NCBI GenBank assembly: GCA_003833135.1
Contig: QZLH01000578.1
Coordinates: forward strand, 17,890-46,448
DNA: 28,559 nt
Source of the DNA: Oehlia diaphana
Taxonomy: Eukaryota; Glomeromycota; Glomeromycetes; Glomerales; Glomeraceae
Direction of reading: 5' to 3'
The translations under genes and the position numbers were made by a program. The notes under the pieces are model-generated. The model saw only the letters and a list, made by a program, of their open reading frames with translations. It was not told the DNA's origin and did no database searches. This document shows, one piece after another, positions 9,876-20,365 of this stretch (positions within the stretch are counted from its first letter, which is position 1; each line of letters opens with the position of its first letter).

Positions 9876-10111
9876 AACTACCCTAGCGTTACCCCCAAAA
9901 AAAGCACTGGTGGCCGGCATTATGCGGAATTATGCACTGTCACGTGAACCGTGTGCGCGGTGACAAATAATGAGTGACTGACGAATAAGTTTTTACCAAC
10001 TCGAAAAAAAAGATAAATATAAACAATGAAAACACTGAGGGGCGTGACGGATGTGATGATTTTTTACATGGTCACGTGACCAGTGCTTTTTTTGGGGTAA
10101 CACTAGGCTAG
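9876..10111. mobile_element. MITE-like element with 12-bp flanking direct repeat
   Basis: The two ends are inverted copies: each carries GTTACCCC (one extra C on the left), then AAAAAAAGCACTGG, reading inward from a CTAG-rich tip. The same 12 bases, ATTATACATATA, flank it at 9864-9875 and 10112-10123, as a target-site duplication would. The body (about 236 bp) is much GC-richer than its surroundings and has no open frame, so it is non-autonomous. It contains CACGTG at 9941-9946 and a perfect GTCACGTGAC at 10071-10080. In the left arm GCACTG occurs twice, 30 bp apart, as if a segment was inserted into the TIR. A 9-12-bp duplication would suit a Mutator-like source, but the family is not settled. 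It ends 122 bp before the F-box gene start. Confidence 0.72.
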
Positions 10112-10233
10112 ATTATACATATATATACACAAATAAATATGATTGGTCGGCTATTCGGAGTTTAAGATAATCGACTTTTTTTTCTTTATTAACCTTTCCT
10201 CAAAATTTCTTTTCACTTTTATATTTAATTAAT

Positions 10234-11641
10234 ATGGACAACGACGACTTAATCAAAGAGACAAATCTGATACCAATATCTCATCTAGCATTTTCAATTC
10301 CATTAATATTGGCAAATATATTCTCATGCGTGCCCTTAGAAAAGTACATTGTTCCATGTTGTTTAGTAAGTAGATGGTGGAATCAACTAGCAACCGAAAG
10401 ATTATGGTATAGATTTCAAGGATTAAAAAATGATACAAAAACAGGATCATTTGCGAAATTTTTAAAGATCTTACAACAATCACATTTATATTTCGAAGAC
10501 CCAATAAAATATGTCGATAAAAGATCTATTCATAATTATGGAACATATGTTAAAATATTGGATTTGGAAAAATTAAAAATAAATCAAAAAATATTATTAG
10601 ATACGTTAGATTGCTGTCCTAGAATTGAACAATTAATAATAGGGGGTCATAGGGAATATCGTGTATTAAATAGTGAAGAAATGAATAATATAGCTAAAAG
10701 GTTACCAGAATTAAGATTGTTCAAATTTAACGATATTGAAATAAACGAGACTAGTGCATTAGGAGCAATAGCAGAAAATTGTTTATTGTTGGAAGAATTG
10801 ATTTTAAAAAGAGATATTTTATGTGATGGGAAAGTTTTACTTGAAATTACAAAAAATTGTAAAAGATTAATTAAATTAGATATTCAGGAAAAATATTACG
10901 AAGACGAGATAATGTTACCTTGTTTATCAAACTGTCCTAATTTAACATTTTTAAGAATTCATCAATGTATTGCTATTTCAGAATTATTGCTATTGAGTAT
11001 TTATAAATCATGTCCTAAACTAACAAACGTCACTATAACTAATGTATCAGAGATTACAACTGAATTTGTAATAGAAACTTTTAAACATTTCAAAGCCAAA
11101 ACGTTGATCATACAAAATACGGACAGAAGTTTAGAATCTGAAGTCCAAGCCGATGGACAATCAATAACCGTTTGTTTATATGATGGCGATTTAGGTAGAA
11201 TTATTAATTATTTTAGGAGCAATGATGATGATGAATATGTTGAATATAAAATGTCTAATAATAAGGAACAACATATATTAAAGGAATTAACATTGATAGA
11301 TTTTCCATTAAATAAAACTATACTTGGAATTATTTGTGATGTGATAAATCAATTATCTAAATTAGAATTATCTGGCATTGAAAAACAAAAACTCTCAAAA
11401 TCTGTAAGTATTCTATTCATTATATATCTAGGGAAAGAAATATATAAAAAAAATAATTTTTTTTTCCTTTTTATAGGATGTATTGGAAGTAATTCCGAAA
11501 CTGAAGAATCTTCGTCATTTTTCAATTAGATTTTCTCATCCCCCTGAACCTTTACTGGAAGAAGATAGAAATCAATTGTTTCAAAAATGTTCTCAATTAG
11601 AATCAATCAAATGGCATTTAACGAAAAATGAAAGAAAATGA
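10234..11641 (+). CDS. F-box / leucine-rich-repeat protein
   Basis: Two exons, 10234-11403 and 11477-11641, joining to 444 aa; the GTAAGT donor and TATAG acceptor are strong. An F-box-like region at about residues 15-60 (ending CCLVSRWWNQLATERLWYRF) should bind Skp1 of an SCF ubiquitin ligase. It is followed by repeated leucine-rich units with the pattern CPxLxxLxI (for example CPRIEQLIIGG, CLLLEELILK, CPNLTFLRIHQC, CPKLTNVTI), which would form the substrate-binding arc. Proteins of this build are strongly multiplied in Glomeromycotina. The substrate cannot be guessed. The MITE-like element at 9876-10111 forms part of its upstream region. Confidence 0.85.
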
Positions 11642-11787
11642 TTATTTTAGTATTTAGATTACGATGCATTAGTCAATAATCATATGAAATATACATTTTT
11701 ATTCTTTAATATCTCATATATAATGAATATGATAATAAATTATGTTAAAAAAAAAGAAATAATAATTTCAATATGATTCTTTGATTT

Positions 11788-12219
11788 TTATCGTTTTTCT
11801 TCTCCAGTTTCGGGATCAACCCAAGTCTTAGCGGGTCTATACATGTTAAAAAACCATTTAATGAAATAATTTAAAAATTTCCTATTAGACAATCGTAAAT
11901 AACTAACCTTATAATTTCAGCAACAGTAAAACTTTTCATTTTACTTAATGGTCTACAAGCTTCAATTCTTACTACATCTCCTATTGAACAACTTTCTTTT
12001 TCATCATGTGCTAAAAAATTCTTGTGTGTTTTTATTATCTATCAAATTATGTTAGAACACTATTATTACTATCTACATATTTAAAGAAATAATGATATTA
12101 ATTCAAAAGATACCCACCTTTTGTACTTTGGGGTGTGCAATTCGTCTTGCTACTTTTACTTTTACAGTTTTTTGCATTGCCGTACTTATAACCATTCCAA
12201 TAAAATATTGTCGTGCCAT
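11788..12219 (-). CDS. mitochondrial ribosomal protein uS17m
   Basis: Three exons from the right: 12219-12118, 12038-11908, 11836-11788, giving 93 aa. The start [21 protein letters not shown], then [33 protein letters not shown] and [16 protein letters not shown] follow the bacterial S17 fold from end to end, including the [14 protein letters not shown] core that contacts 16S-type rRNA. A bacterial-type S17 in a fungal nuclear gene points to the mitochondrial small subunit. The length matches bacterial S17 and is far shorter than yeast Mrps17, which has a long extension. Its tail converges on the F-box gene with 146 bp between the stop codons. Confidence 0.92.
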
Positions 12220-12570
12220 ATTCGTCGCTTTCACTTAAAAACAGATCAACCAGAGAAAATTTATATAGTATTGCAGATCAATTTTTATCATCCAATAAGA
12301 AATCATGTGAATTTTTCTATTTAAAAATTTATTCTATAGTCTCAGCGAGCATTTCTATTCTGTTTGATAAAATTATGCACAAAGATCATCAAATATTTAC
12401 TCATAGAACATATCACATTTGTAGTTAAAAAAAAACATTCTTTTCAAATTGAGTTTTTTATTTAGTCAACTTTAAATAATAATTAGCAAATAAGGAACAA
12501 AGAAGGTCGAATCACCGCGCGGGATACAGATACATGATAAGTAATGTTGTATATAACATATTATATAATT
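12220..12570. other. intergenic: uS17m promoter and GPN1 3' region
   Basis: 351 bp between uS17m start and GPN1 stop, both on the minus strand. AT-rich sequence with one GC-rich patch (CACCGCGCGGGA at about 12514-12525). No gene or RNA is seen. Confidence 0.5.
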
Positions 12571-14449
12571 CTATTCAATATCTTCTCCACCTTGACGTGC
12601 TTGCTTTAACCATCGACTAAAACTTTGATCATCAAGTTGTTCTTGATGTCTTCTCATGGTTTCATAATCAGCATCTACAATAAAAAAAAATAACACAAGC
12701 CAATCGGATGCATAATTTTTGTTGTTACAATTCTGCTTATAAATTGTGTTGACAAAATCATTATAGCTTTCATATTTTATTGAGCTATTGATTACCTTCG
12801 TTATAAGCATGACCTCCATCATCTTCCTCATCTTCCTCATCTTCCTCATCTTCCATTTCTTCTTCTTCCCCCATTTGATCTTCAGCAAATTAGATAGATA
12901 CATACGTAAAAATGAAATAATGAAAAAAGTATAGCATTTAAATTAGTACCTGTTTTAGAAGTATCCGCTATGTCCATATCTCTCATTAGTTTTGTAATCT
13001 GCGCTTGTTTTGCAGCTTCTTGTCGTTCAGCCTTACAAATATAATAAATAGAGAATATATCCATCCATATAATTAAATTCAACTTTGTTTTAAGAAACAT
13101 GAGATATATAGTATACCTTCTCCCGAATTAATTTTTCTAGTTCGGGTTTATATACGCTAATGAAGAAATTCGTGTTAAATAAAATCTTTAATTCTAAACT
13201 AATAAATAAAATCATGACTTACGTTTCGTATTCCTTAACAGCTTCATTAACGGCCCCAAAAAATTCGTCCATTCCAGCACCAGTAACAGCAGAAACTCCA
13301 ACCACCTTTTACGTAATAAAAAATAATAACCATCTGAATTATTTTAATTATCTTAATAAATATTTTTAATTATAATAATAAAAATTACCCTTAAATGTTG
13401 ATAGAATTCTTCCAACACTAAACACATAGAATTCATAAGACTACTCATATAACTTGTATCCTTTTGTAGAGCTTGTTGAAAAGACTCAAAATCCGTCATC
13501 CATTCAACAGCGAATTCGTGAGAAACAACATCAGTCTTATTAAAAACCATTATGAAAGGTAATTTTGTTTTATACAAAATACTAAATCAATATCAATTTA
13601 GTATTCTTCCTATCAATATCGGAACAAAATTTAACAAAAAAAATGCAAGAGTATTTGTAAGCAATTTCAAAAATGTAATTTACCTGCATGCATACAACAT
13701 ATTACTCATAAATGTCGACGGACTTGTAGTTCTTGGTGTATCTATAATATACGCAACTGCACAAGGATATGTTGCCGCTAGGGCATCTGTAATGATTGCG
13801 CCAGATGCTGACCATGTAAAAATTTCAATTTGGCCAGGCGTATCCATGATAATATAACTATAAATAACAAAAATTTTCTTAAATATAATCGAATAAGAAG
13901 AAATCGATAACAAACAAGATCTTTACTCTAATGTTGGTGCACGTTTTGATACGAAATCAAGCACTTGATCAAATTTTGTCGTAAATAAGTTTAAACTAGT
14001 AAGAATACCGCCATTTGGTCCTAAATTATACCTTCAAGTTAAAAATATTAAGATTATTTATGAAGGTTAACCCGGATTAAATTGAACCAATATAATAAAT
14101 CTGACGGGATAGTTTACTGTTTCATTACTTCTTTATAATTAATCGTATCACGAATATCAATATTTGCTGTAAAGGGAAGTTGAGTGACCGCAGGGTCAAG
14201 ATTTATAACATATGGAGGCCTTTTTATACTATGAAGATGTGCATTTAGTCGCTACAGATAAAATAATTTTTGAAAGGAAATTAATCAACTTTTCTAATTA
14301 ATAAATTAAAGAAATATTGCTCTCCATAAGAATACCTGCATAAAAGTGGTTTTGCCTGAGCCAGCCATGCCAATACATAATAACACGGTAGGCTTTTTTT
14401 CAGGCTGAGGTTGGGGTGTTGAAGTATTTGCTGAAGTTGAAGAAGACAT
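12571..14449 (-). CDS. GPN-loop GTPase 1 (Npa3/XAB1)
   Basis: Ten exons from the right: 14449-14336, 14251-14118, 14031-13927, 13857-13684, 13581-13389, 13305-13223, 13156-13117, 13031-12950, 12879-12796, 12674-12571; joined length 370 aa, against 385 in yeast Npa3. It is an essential cytosolic GTPase needed for assembly and nuclear import of RNA polymerase II. Seen in order: P-loop GMAGSGKTT (about 27-35), the family-defining GPN in [14 protein letters not shown] (about 86-99), [11 protein letters not shown] (about 123-133), NKTD (about 190-193) and [13 protein letters not shown]. The C-terminal third is a charged coiled-coil-like stretch, then a long Glu/Asp run encoded by near-perfect GATGAGGAA repeats and a WLKQAR tail. 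The last four exons code the least conserved part, so their borders are slightly less sure. Confidence 0.95.
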
Positions 14450-14627
14450 TTTATAGAATACAATTTTAAAGAATTAGATCGGTTTTATCACTTTTTTAAA
14501 GTTGTACGATTTGTGTATAGATGGCACTTACCAATCAGATCATCTAGAATTGCTTCATAATCTGAAATTTTTTTTTTTATCAATTTCGATTCGATCTTTT
14601 ATTAAATTTTATTTTTCTTTAATAACA
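14450..14627. promoter_or_regulatory. divergent promoter of GPN1 and Tim13
   Basis: Only 178 bp separate the two start codons. It is AT-rich with a T-run on the Tim13 side. No specific site stands out, but compact sharing suggests co-expression of two housekeeping genes. Confidence 0.4.
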
Positions 14628-15203
14628 ATGAATTACTCTAGTAATAATTATGGCTTATCCTCTAACATGTATGTAATAAAATTCAAATTGACAAATAAAT
14701 CTTATAAGCTTTAAATTTATTATTTATTTTAATTAAACAGGGAAAACAGGAAACAAGCCGTTATGGACCAAGTCAGAAACGAATTGGCGCTTGCTAACGC
14801 ACAAGAACTTATTAACGTACGCGAATTTTGATGCTATACAGACATTAATTGCTTTAACGTTAAAATTTCGCGTTTATCTGACTATCAAACTTAATTGTTA
14901 ACTAAAATATTGTCCTTAATTGTCAATTTGGTAAACTAATTAATTATAGAAAATCAATGAAAAATGTTTCTCTAAATGTATTACGAAGCCAGGAAACAAG
15001 TTAGAAAGCAGCGAACAGGTAAGTAATGCATTATAAGTAGTAGTCACTGACTTATGTCTTCTATTATTTGTTATTTATATATGCTTTTTTAGACTTGTGT
15101 TGCTAAATGTATGGATCGTTATATGGAAGCATGGAACATTGTATCTAGAGCTTATATTAGTAGAGTTCAGAGAGAGAGTAATTCTCAAGGAGAAAGTCTA
15201 TGA
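14628..15203 (+). CDS. mitochondrial import chaperone Tim13
   Basis: Four exons: 14628-14668, 14741-14816, 14950-15018, 15093-15203, giving 98 aa (yeast Tim13 is 105 aa). Small Tim proteins form a hexamer with Tim8 in the intermembrane space and pass hydrophobic inner-membrane precursors to TIM22. The diagnostic twin CX3C motifs are present: CFSKC at 45-49 and CVAKC at 64-68, separated by 14 residues, joined in pairs by disulphides after import through Mia40. The upstream VMDQVRNELALANAQELI and downstream CMDRYMEAWNIVSRAYISRV helices match Tim13 rather than Tim8/9/10. The first intron interrupts an ATG codon that is remade by the splice. Confidence 0.95.
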
Positions 15204-16616
15204 GAATTATATAAGTTATTTATTAGCAGAACTCCGAACAAAAATTAATGAAAAATCTATTACCATCCATTAATAACTGATTCTTTTTAAGAATATTATA
15301 CATTTTGCTTTATTCATCCTATTTTGTATATGAAAGTTAAAAAAAAGCTCATCATTATATTCTTTAACCTTTTTATAATAATTCTGTTTTATTTTCTTTC
15401 TGTAATAATTTATCTTACTTCCTTAGTTTTTTTAAAAATATAAAGAAAATAATTAATGGCAAATAAAAGTAAATTAAATATATATGCTAATACTTTTATT
15501 GTTTAACTATTCCAAAGATACAGTCTTTAAAAATTGTCTTACAAGTACTAATTACAGGCTATTACTTTATAATTATGATTTATGAATACTAGTTTTAATT
15601 AAATCTATATATTAAATAGTTACAATCTAATACTTTAAATATAAAAAGTAACTTTACAATTTAATTTAATTATTAGTTATATATATTTATAATTGTAAAT
15701 TTAATTATAAAATTTTTAATTCAATAATATAAAATTTAAGTCAATTTTTAACAGTAATATTTAATAAATATTTTATTTAATAAATTCTATAAATTGAAAA
15801 TTAAAATTTATTATAGTAAAAAAAATCAAATATATCAAATATCTTTTATTCTCCCTTTATTTATAAACTTTCCAGGTAAATTTGCTTTCATAATAAAATT
15901 GGTATCATCTTTCTTTTAAATATGTAATTTGGCTATTTTTAGCAAAATATACTTTATTCATTTTAATTACAATCTATTTATAAAATTTCTGGAATCTTTA
16001 TTAAATATTAGAATTGATAAAATTTACATAGTTTTTTGACTTTAAAATTTTCTGAACTTTATAATCCATTAAAATGCAAATGCTTTTATAAAATATATTA
16101 GCAAAACTTTTAGTTAATAAAAAATTTAAAAAATTTAAATCTATTAAAAAAATAATTTTTTAAATTTATTAAAAGATATATAATTGGTATTATATGTATT
16201 TATAATATAAATTTATTTTATAGTAAATTTTAATATAATGTATTGCAAAAAAATTGGAAAACTATTTATATAATAAAAATGCATATTATATATTCAAAAG
16301 TTATATTAGTATTGTTTAAGATTTTATGTAAATTTACTAAAAATTTCTCAAATTTTATCATAATAAATGAAAAAATTGCAAATAGAAAAAATTGTTTTAA
16401 TAATATTAAGTATTTTATACAAAAAAATATAAATTTATTTTAAAATAATTATAAAAATTATAAATAAAAAAAAAATATAATAATAAGCTTAATTATAAAA
16501 AATTACTAAAATATATTTTATATTAATTTATTATTAATAAAATCTATGGATTTCCATCTTTTAAATAAGCTATTTTATATATAATTTAGTAAAATTACTG
16601 GTTAATTTTTTAATTT

Positions 16617-16860
16617 CAGTTTTTTTTGCAATATACTGTATTTATTACTATGAATTTTGAGTTTACCAGGATAAGATAATGCATATCTATTTAGTCATAT
16701 AACTGTTTGATAGTACATATATGAAGTTTTACAATAAAATAATGAATAGTTTACAAATTAATAATATTAAAATAGTTTTATAGTTTTTTACTTCATATAT
16801 AAATATATAATTATTAGTATTATCCATAAATTCATAAATGTACTGCAAAAAAAAAAATAT
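16617..16860. repeat. degenerate inverted repeat (possible old MITE)
   Basis: Left end TTTTTTTTGCAATA...TATGAATTTT is mirrored by AAATTC...TGCAAAAAAAAAAA at the right end, with a second nested pair (ACATATATGAAG at about 16715 and CTTCATATAT at about 16790). The centres of the two pairs differ by about 20 bp, so decay or indels must be assumed. Such AT-rich matches can arise by chance. Confidence 0.3.
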
Positions 16861-17452
16861 TTATTATTTTAATATTTATATAATATATAAAAAATACTTT
16901 TAAATATGAGATCCATAGTTATTTAATGGTATAAAATAAAACATGAAATAGCATTTATTATTAGTATTGTAAAAAAAAAAAAGAAAATTGTAAAAGTCAA
17001 ATAATAATAATCTTATTTAATGGCCAGTTATGACTTATATTATCTTAAAAACTTTACTAAATATTAATCTTAAACTAGTAATATAAAGGTTACAAAACTA
17101 TTATTCAAATTAAATAAAAATCTTGTAAAATAAAAGATTAATCTGAAAATATTTTAAAAATATCATCCTTATATGCCATTTATTATTACTTTTTATGTAA
17201 GAATTATATGTATTAAGAAATCAGAAATATTTTTATAATCACAAATTTTTAAAAAAATTAATATTTCAGATTTTTTTAGCAAAACTTTAAATGGAAATTC
17301 TTTCTTAATAAAAGATTTTATATTTAGTGAAAATCAGATCATTTTACTATTTACAATAAGAGTAAATATTCAATACCTATCTTAAGAGCTTCATTTTAAT
17401 AATAGATAGAACTTTTAATATAATTCCAATTAGTTATATAATATAAATATCT

Positions 17453-17566
17453 ATTGGTAGAGAAAATTTAAGACTTATTTGCTCATTAACAACTAGTAAA
17501 TTACAAGAAATATATATTGAAGAATTAATTGATTTTGCAACAAAAAATAAAATTGACTTAGTATAA
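17453..17566 (+). pseudogene. short coding relic, unknown protein
   Basis: A 37-codon open stretch, IGRENLRLICSLTTSKLQEI followed by a helix-like acidic/basic tail, ends in TAA. The composition (Glu, Leu, Thr, Ser balanced, few Asn/Ile runs) differs from the noise frames around it. There is no start codon and no recognisable family. It may belong to the same decayed element as the MULE fragment 740 bp downstream. Confidence 0.25.
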
Positions 17567-17691
17567 TTATTAGTAGTTATTAAAATTTCTCAAATTTGAA
17601 TTAAATTGAATATAAAACTAATTTAAATTTGTAATTAAATTAAATTTAAATCAAATTCAAATCATATTTATTAAATTAATTAATTAAATTA

Positions 17692-17902
17692 GGGGACTAC
17701 CAGAAATGATGTCATTTCCTAAGAGGAGAGGGGAGTTAAGACCATGATGATATTACATATTTTCTACTTTTAAACACTTGTAGTTAATATAATTCTAGCC
17801 AAAATTATGTTTTAATTTTACAATTCCTAAAATGAATAATGACATGAGGAGAAGGAGGGTCAAAATCCTAAATATTAAATTACGTCATTTCTGGCCATCC
17901 CT
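17692..17902. mobile_element. MITE-like element, 211 bp, TA-flanked
   Basis: Ends are inverted: left GGGGACTACCAGAAATGATG and right (reversed) AGGGATGGCCAGAAATGACG, followed on both sides by GT-ATTT. TA lies directly outside each end (17690-17691 and 17903-17904), as after Tc1/mariner-type insertion; the wider contexts read TTAG and TTAA on their outer strands, so a TTAA-specific source is not excluded. The interior is GC-richer than the flanks and non-coding. The flanks themselves are (AAATT)n-like low-complexity DNA with a repeated CTAATTTAAATTTGT on both sides. Confidence 0.7.
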
Positions 17903-18145
17903 TAAAGAATTTTTAAATTAAATCAAATCAATTTCAAATTAAATTAAATTAAGCTAATTTAAATTTGTCAAATTTGAATTAATTCAATTAAATATTAAAT
18001 ATCAAATTAAATTGCAAAACCTTACAAGTATTAATAAATATTATATATTATTATATGTTTATAAAGAATATTTTTTCACTTAGACAATTAGATTGGCAAA
18101 AAATACAATTATATAAATTTATTACTAGATATAGTAATAATGATT

Positions 18146-18284
18146 ATATATGCCATTTAAATTATTTTGGGATGCCATAATTATAATTTAAAATACCATA
18201 ATTCATTCAGTATATATGTGCATAATTGAATTTAAAATTTTACTTATAATTACGGTAGCTTAAAATAATTTGGGCAACATATAT
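18146..18284. mobile_element. inverted-repeat element with 41-bp arms
   Basis: Arms 18146-18186 and 18244-18284 align without gaps in inverted orientation. They share ATATATG, AAATTATTTT, CC and TAATTATAA blocks, with changes concentrated between the blocks. The outer flanks (AGTAATAATGAT and ATAGTAATGATAA) are also similar. It is a non-coding, MITE-like or hairpin-forming element, lying just upstream of the MULE transposase relic. Confidence 0.55.
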
Positions 18285-18302
18285 AGTAATGATAAATAGT
18301 TT

Positions 18303-18512
18303 AGTTTAATGCTATGTTATTTATTTGCTTTAGCATTCTTACTATTTAATGAAATTTCAGAAGTATTTAATATATTAAAGTTTAAAATACCTTCAGAAGC
18401 AAATAAAATTATTAATTAGTTTAAAGAAAACTATATACATAAAAAGATACATCAATATTTTAAAAATGGCCATACTATTTGTAAAGTTCTTTTATTTCCT
18501 TTAAAGTTATAG
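18303..18512 (+). pseudogene. Mutator-like (MULE) transposase fragment with in-frame stop
   Basis: One reading frame runs through 70 codons with a single amber (TAG 18417-18419). It reads LFALAFLLFNEISEVFNIL, then PSEANKIIN, the stop, FKENYIHKKIHQYF and NGHTICKVLLFPLKL. The order ALAF - V.xxFxxL - PxxA - FxxNYI - LFPxxL is that of the C-terminal part of MULE-type transposases, where the usual text is close to ALAFVP, FEENYI and PLFPP. The upstream catalytic DDE region and the downstream part are gone. It is a dead remnant of a DNA transposon; the assignment is from memory of the motif order, not a search. Confidence 0.5.
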
Positions 18513-19040
18513 TTAATATTAAGGTTTTTTATGAAACAGTTTACAAGTCAAAAATACTTCAAAAATATATTAGTTTATGAGCCTGAAACCTTAATTAATA
18601 TATGATTCAATTGAAACAAAAATTCTGCAAATACAAAATATAGTAAAAGTCTAGTATAAGTATTGGAATATTTTAGTTAAAAGTTATATTAGTGTTTATA
18701 CAATAATTTAGGAGTTATAAATAAAATAATAGAATGTTGAATTTTAAATTAAATGTATTAGTATTTATAATGAAAATAACTATTAATGAAAAAAATAAAA
18801 AAAAAAATAATAATAATCAAAAAAACTGCCTATTGATAGATTTTTTTTATAGAATCAAATATAACTTTTATTGTAATTTTCTTACTAATGATTTAGATTT
18901 GGATATTGATTATTTTTATTTTATATTGCTTTAATATTGCAAATTAATTTTATATATAATAAACTTTATAAATTATTTTTACTAAATTAAATAACATATT
19001 TTGCAAATTGATATGAAAATAGTTTTGTAAAAAAAAATTT

Positions 19041-19133
19041 TAGGATTTTGTATTAGTTGAAATTTTCCTATTTCAGGATTTTAATTGTTGGAATTATATG
19101 TATCAGAATTTTGTATGTCAGGATTTTGTATTC
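19041..19133. repeat. degenerate short tandem array of CAGGATTTTGTAT
   Basis: Four imperfect copies: TAGGATTTTGTAT, CAGGATTTTAAT, CAGAATTTTGTAT and CAGGATTTTGTAT, spaced about 20-35 bp apart with a loosely repeated spacer. Too irregular for a recent tandem duplication. Confidence 0.4.
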
Positions 19134-20107
19134 TTAAATTTAATATATAATTGATTTTTTACAGATTAATATTTAAATAAACAGTATTTTTTAAATATTT
19201 AGTTTAATTATATATATATTAATATATACTTTTATTTTTATTTAAAAAAATTTAATTACCTTTAAATAATTGTAATTAATTAATTATTTAAAAGAATTAT
19301 TTTTAAATTTTATTTATATATAATTTTAAATTACTTAAAATTTTAATTAAAATAATATTTTGATTTAATTAATAATTAAATTATATAAGAATTTTTAATT
19401 TTACTAATTTTAAAAAAAAACTGAAAATATAAATAAAATTCTGCAATTTAAACCCAATTTATCCAAATTTTGAATTTTAAATAATTTAAATATTTTAATA
19501 AACTAATGAAATAGTTTATTTAATATAGTAATATTTCTTTAAATATAAATTATAATAAAATATACCAAACGTATGTTAGAAAAAATATAAGAATTCTTAT
19601 AAACTAAAATTATATAAATCATATAATACAATAGATATACATATAAAAATATGACTGTAATATTTAATCTTATATAGATAGATAAAATTTGTAATATTTT
19701 TCTACTCACATAATTATTATCTAACATATAAAATCACAATTTAAGTTTTTTCTTTTTTTTTACTTACAGTTCCATTTTCTAGTAAATAATAACTTTTATT
19801 TAGATTAAATTACAATTTAAATCAGAATGATGTATTTCAAATATTTTACCTGTAATTATAAAATAAATCTAATAAAAAATTATAATGCATAAATTAAAAA
19901 TTAGTAAAAATATGAAAAATAACAGATAATAATAGTAGAATGAAATTTGAATGAAGACATTTATTAAATTATACATATTAAAACAAATATTTGTCTTATC
20001 AATCCATCTCTTGTCTTTGATATATAATACGATTTTTTTCTCATATATTAATCTAATTTGAATATACCTACTAATTTATCAAGTAAATAGAATTCAAATC
20101 TGTGAAA

Positions 20108-20365
20108 CACATTCTCGGCAATTATGCATGGATTTAATCAATAAGAAAGATTTTTTTTTTTGAGATATACTAAGGCTATATTTTTAATACACAAATAACA
20201 CAATATAATAAATCTAGGAACTTTGTTTATAATAAAAAAAAAGAGAAATTTGATTCGGATTGAGTTTTTCATCTGCCAGATGTCCGAATCGAATTTCTTT
20301 CTTTTTCTATATAATATCTCGAAAAAAAATCCTTGATTAAATCCGTGTATAGTTGCCGAAATGTG
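20108..20365. mobile_element. 258-bp MITE-like element with about 50-bp inverted ends and inner hairpin
   Basis: Left end CACATTCTCGGCAATTATG, then GGATTTAATCAA and TTTTTTTTGAGATAT; the right end read backwards gives CACATTTCGGCAACTATAC, then GGATTTAATCAA and TTTTTTTTCGAGATAT. Inside is a second perfect-looking stem: AGAAATTTGATTCGGA against TCCGAATCGAATTTCT, closing over CATCTGCCAGATG. A 79-codon minus-strand frame (20377 to 20138) covers the element but is explained by the repeat and is not called. No clear target-site duplication is seen at the chosen ends. Right outside lies a perfect 14-bp palindrome, CAATCCGCGGATTG (20375-20388), which may mean that the element extends further. Confidence 0.65.

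Noticed and set aside
16243..16443. 66-codon plus-strand frame in AT-rich DNA
   Set aside because: Composition is almost only Ile/Asn/Lys/Phe, as expected from random AT sequence; no homologous motif.
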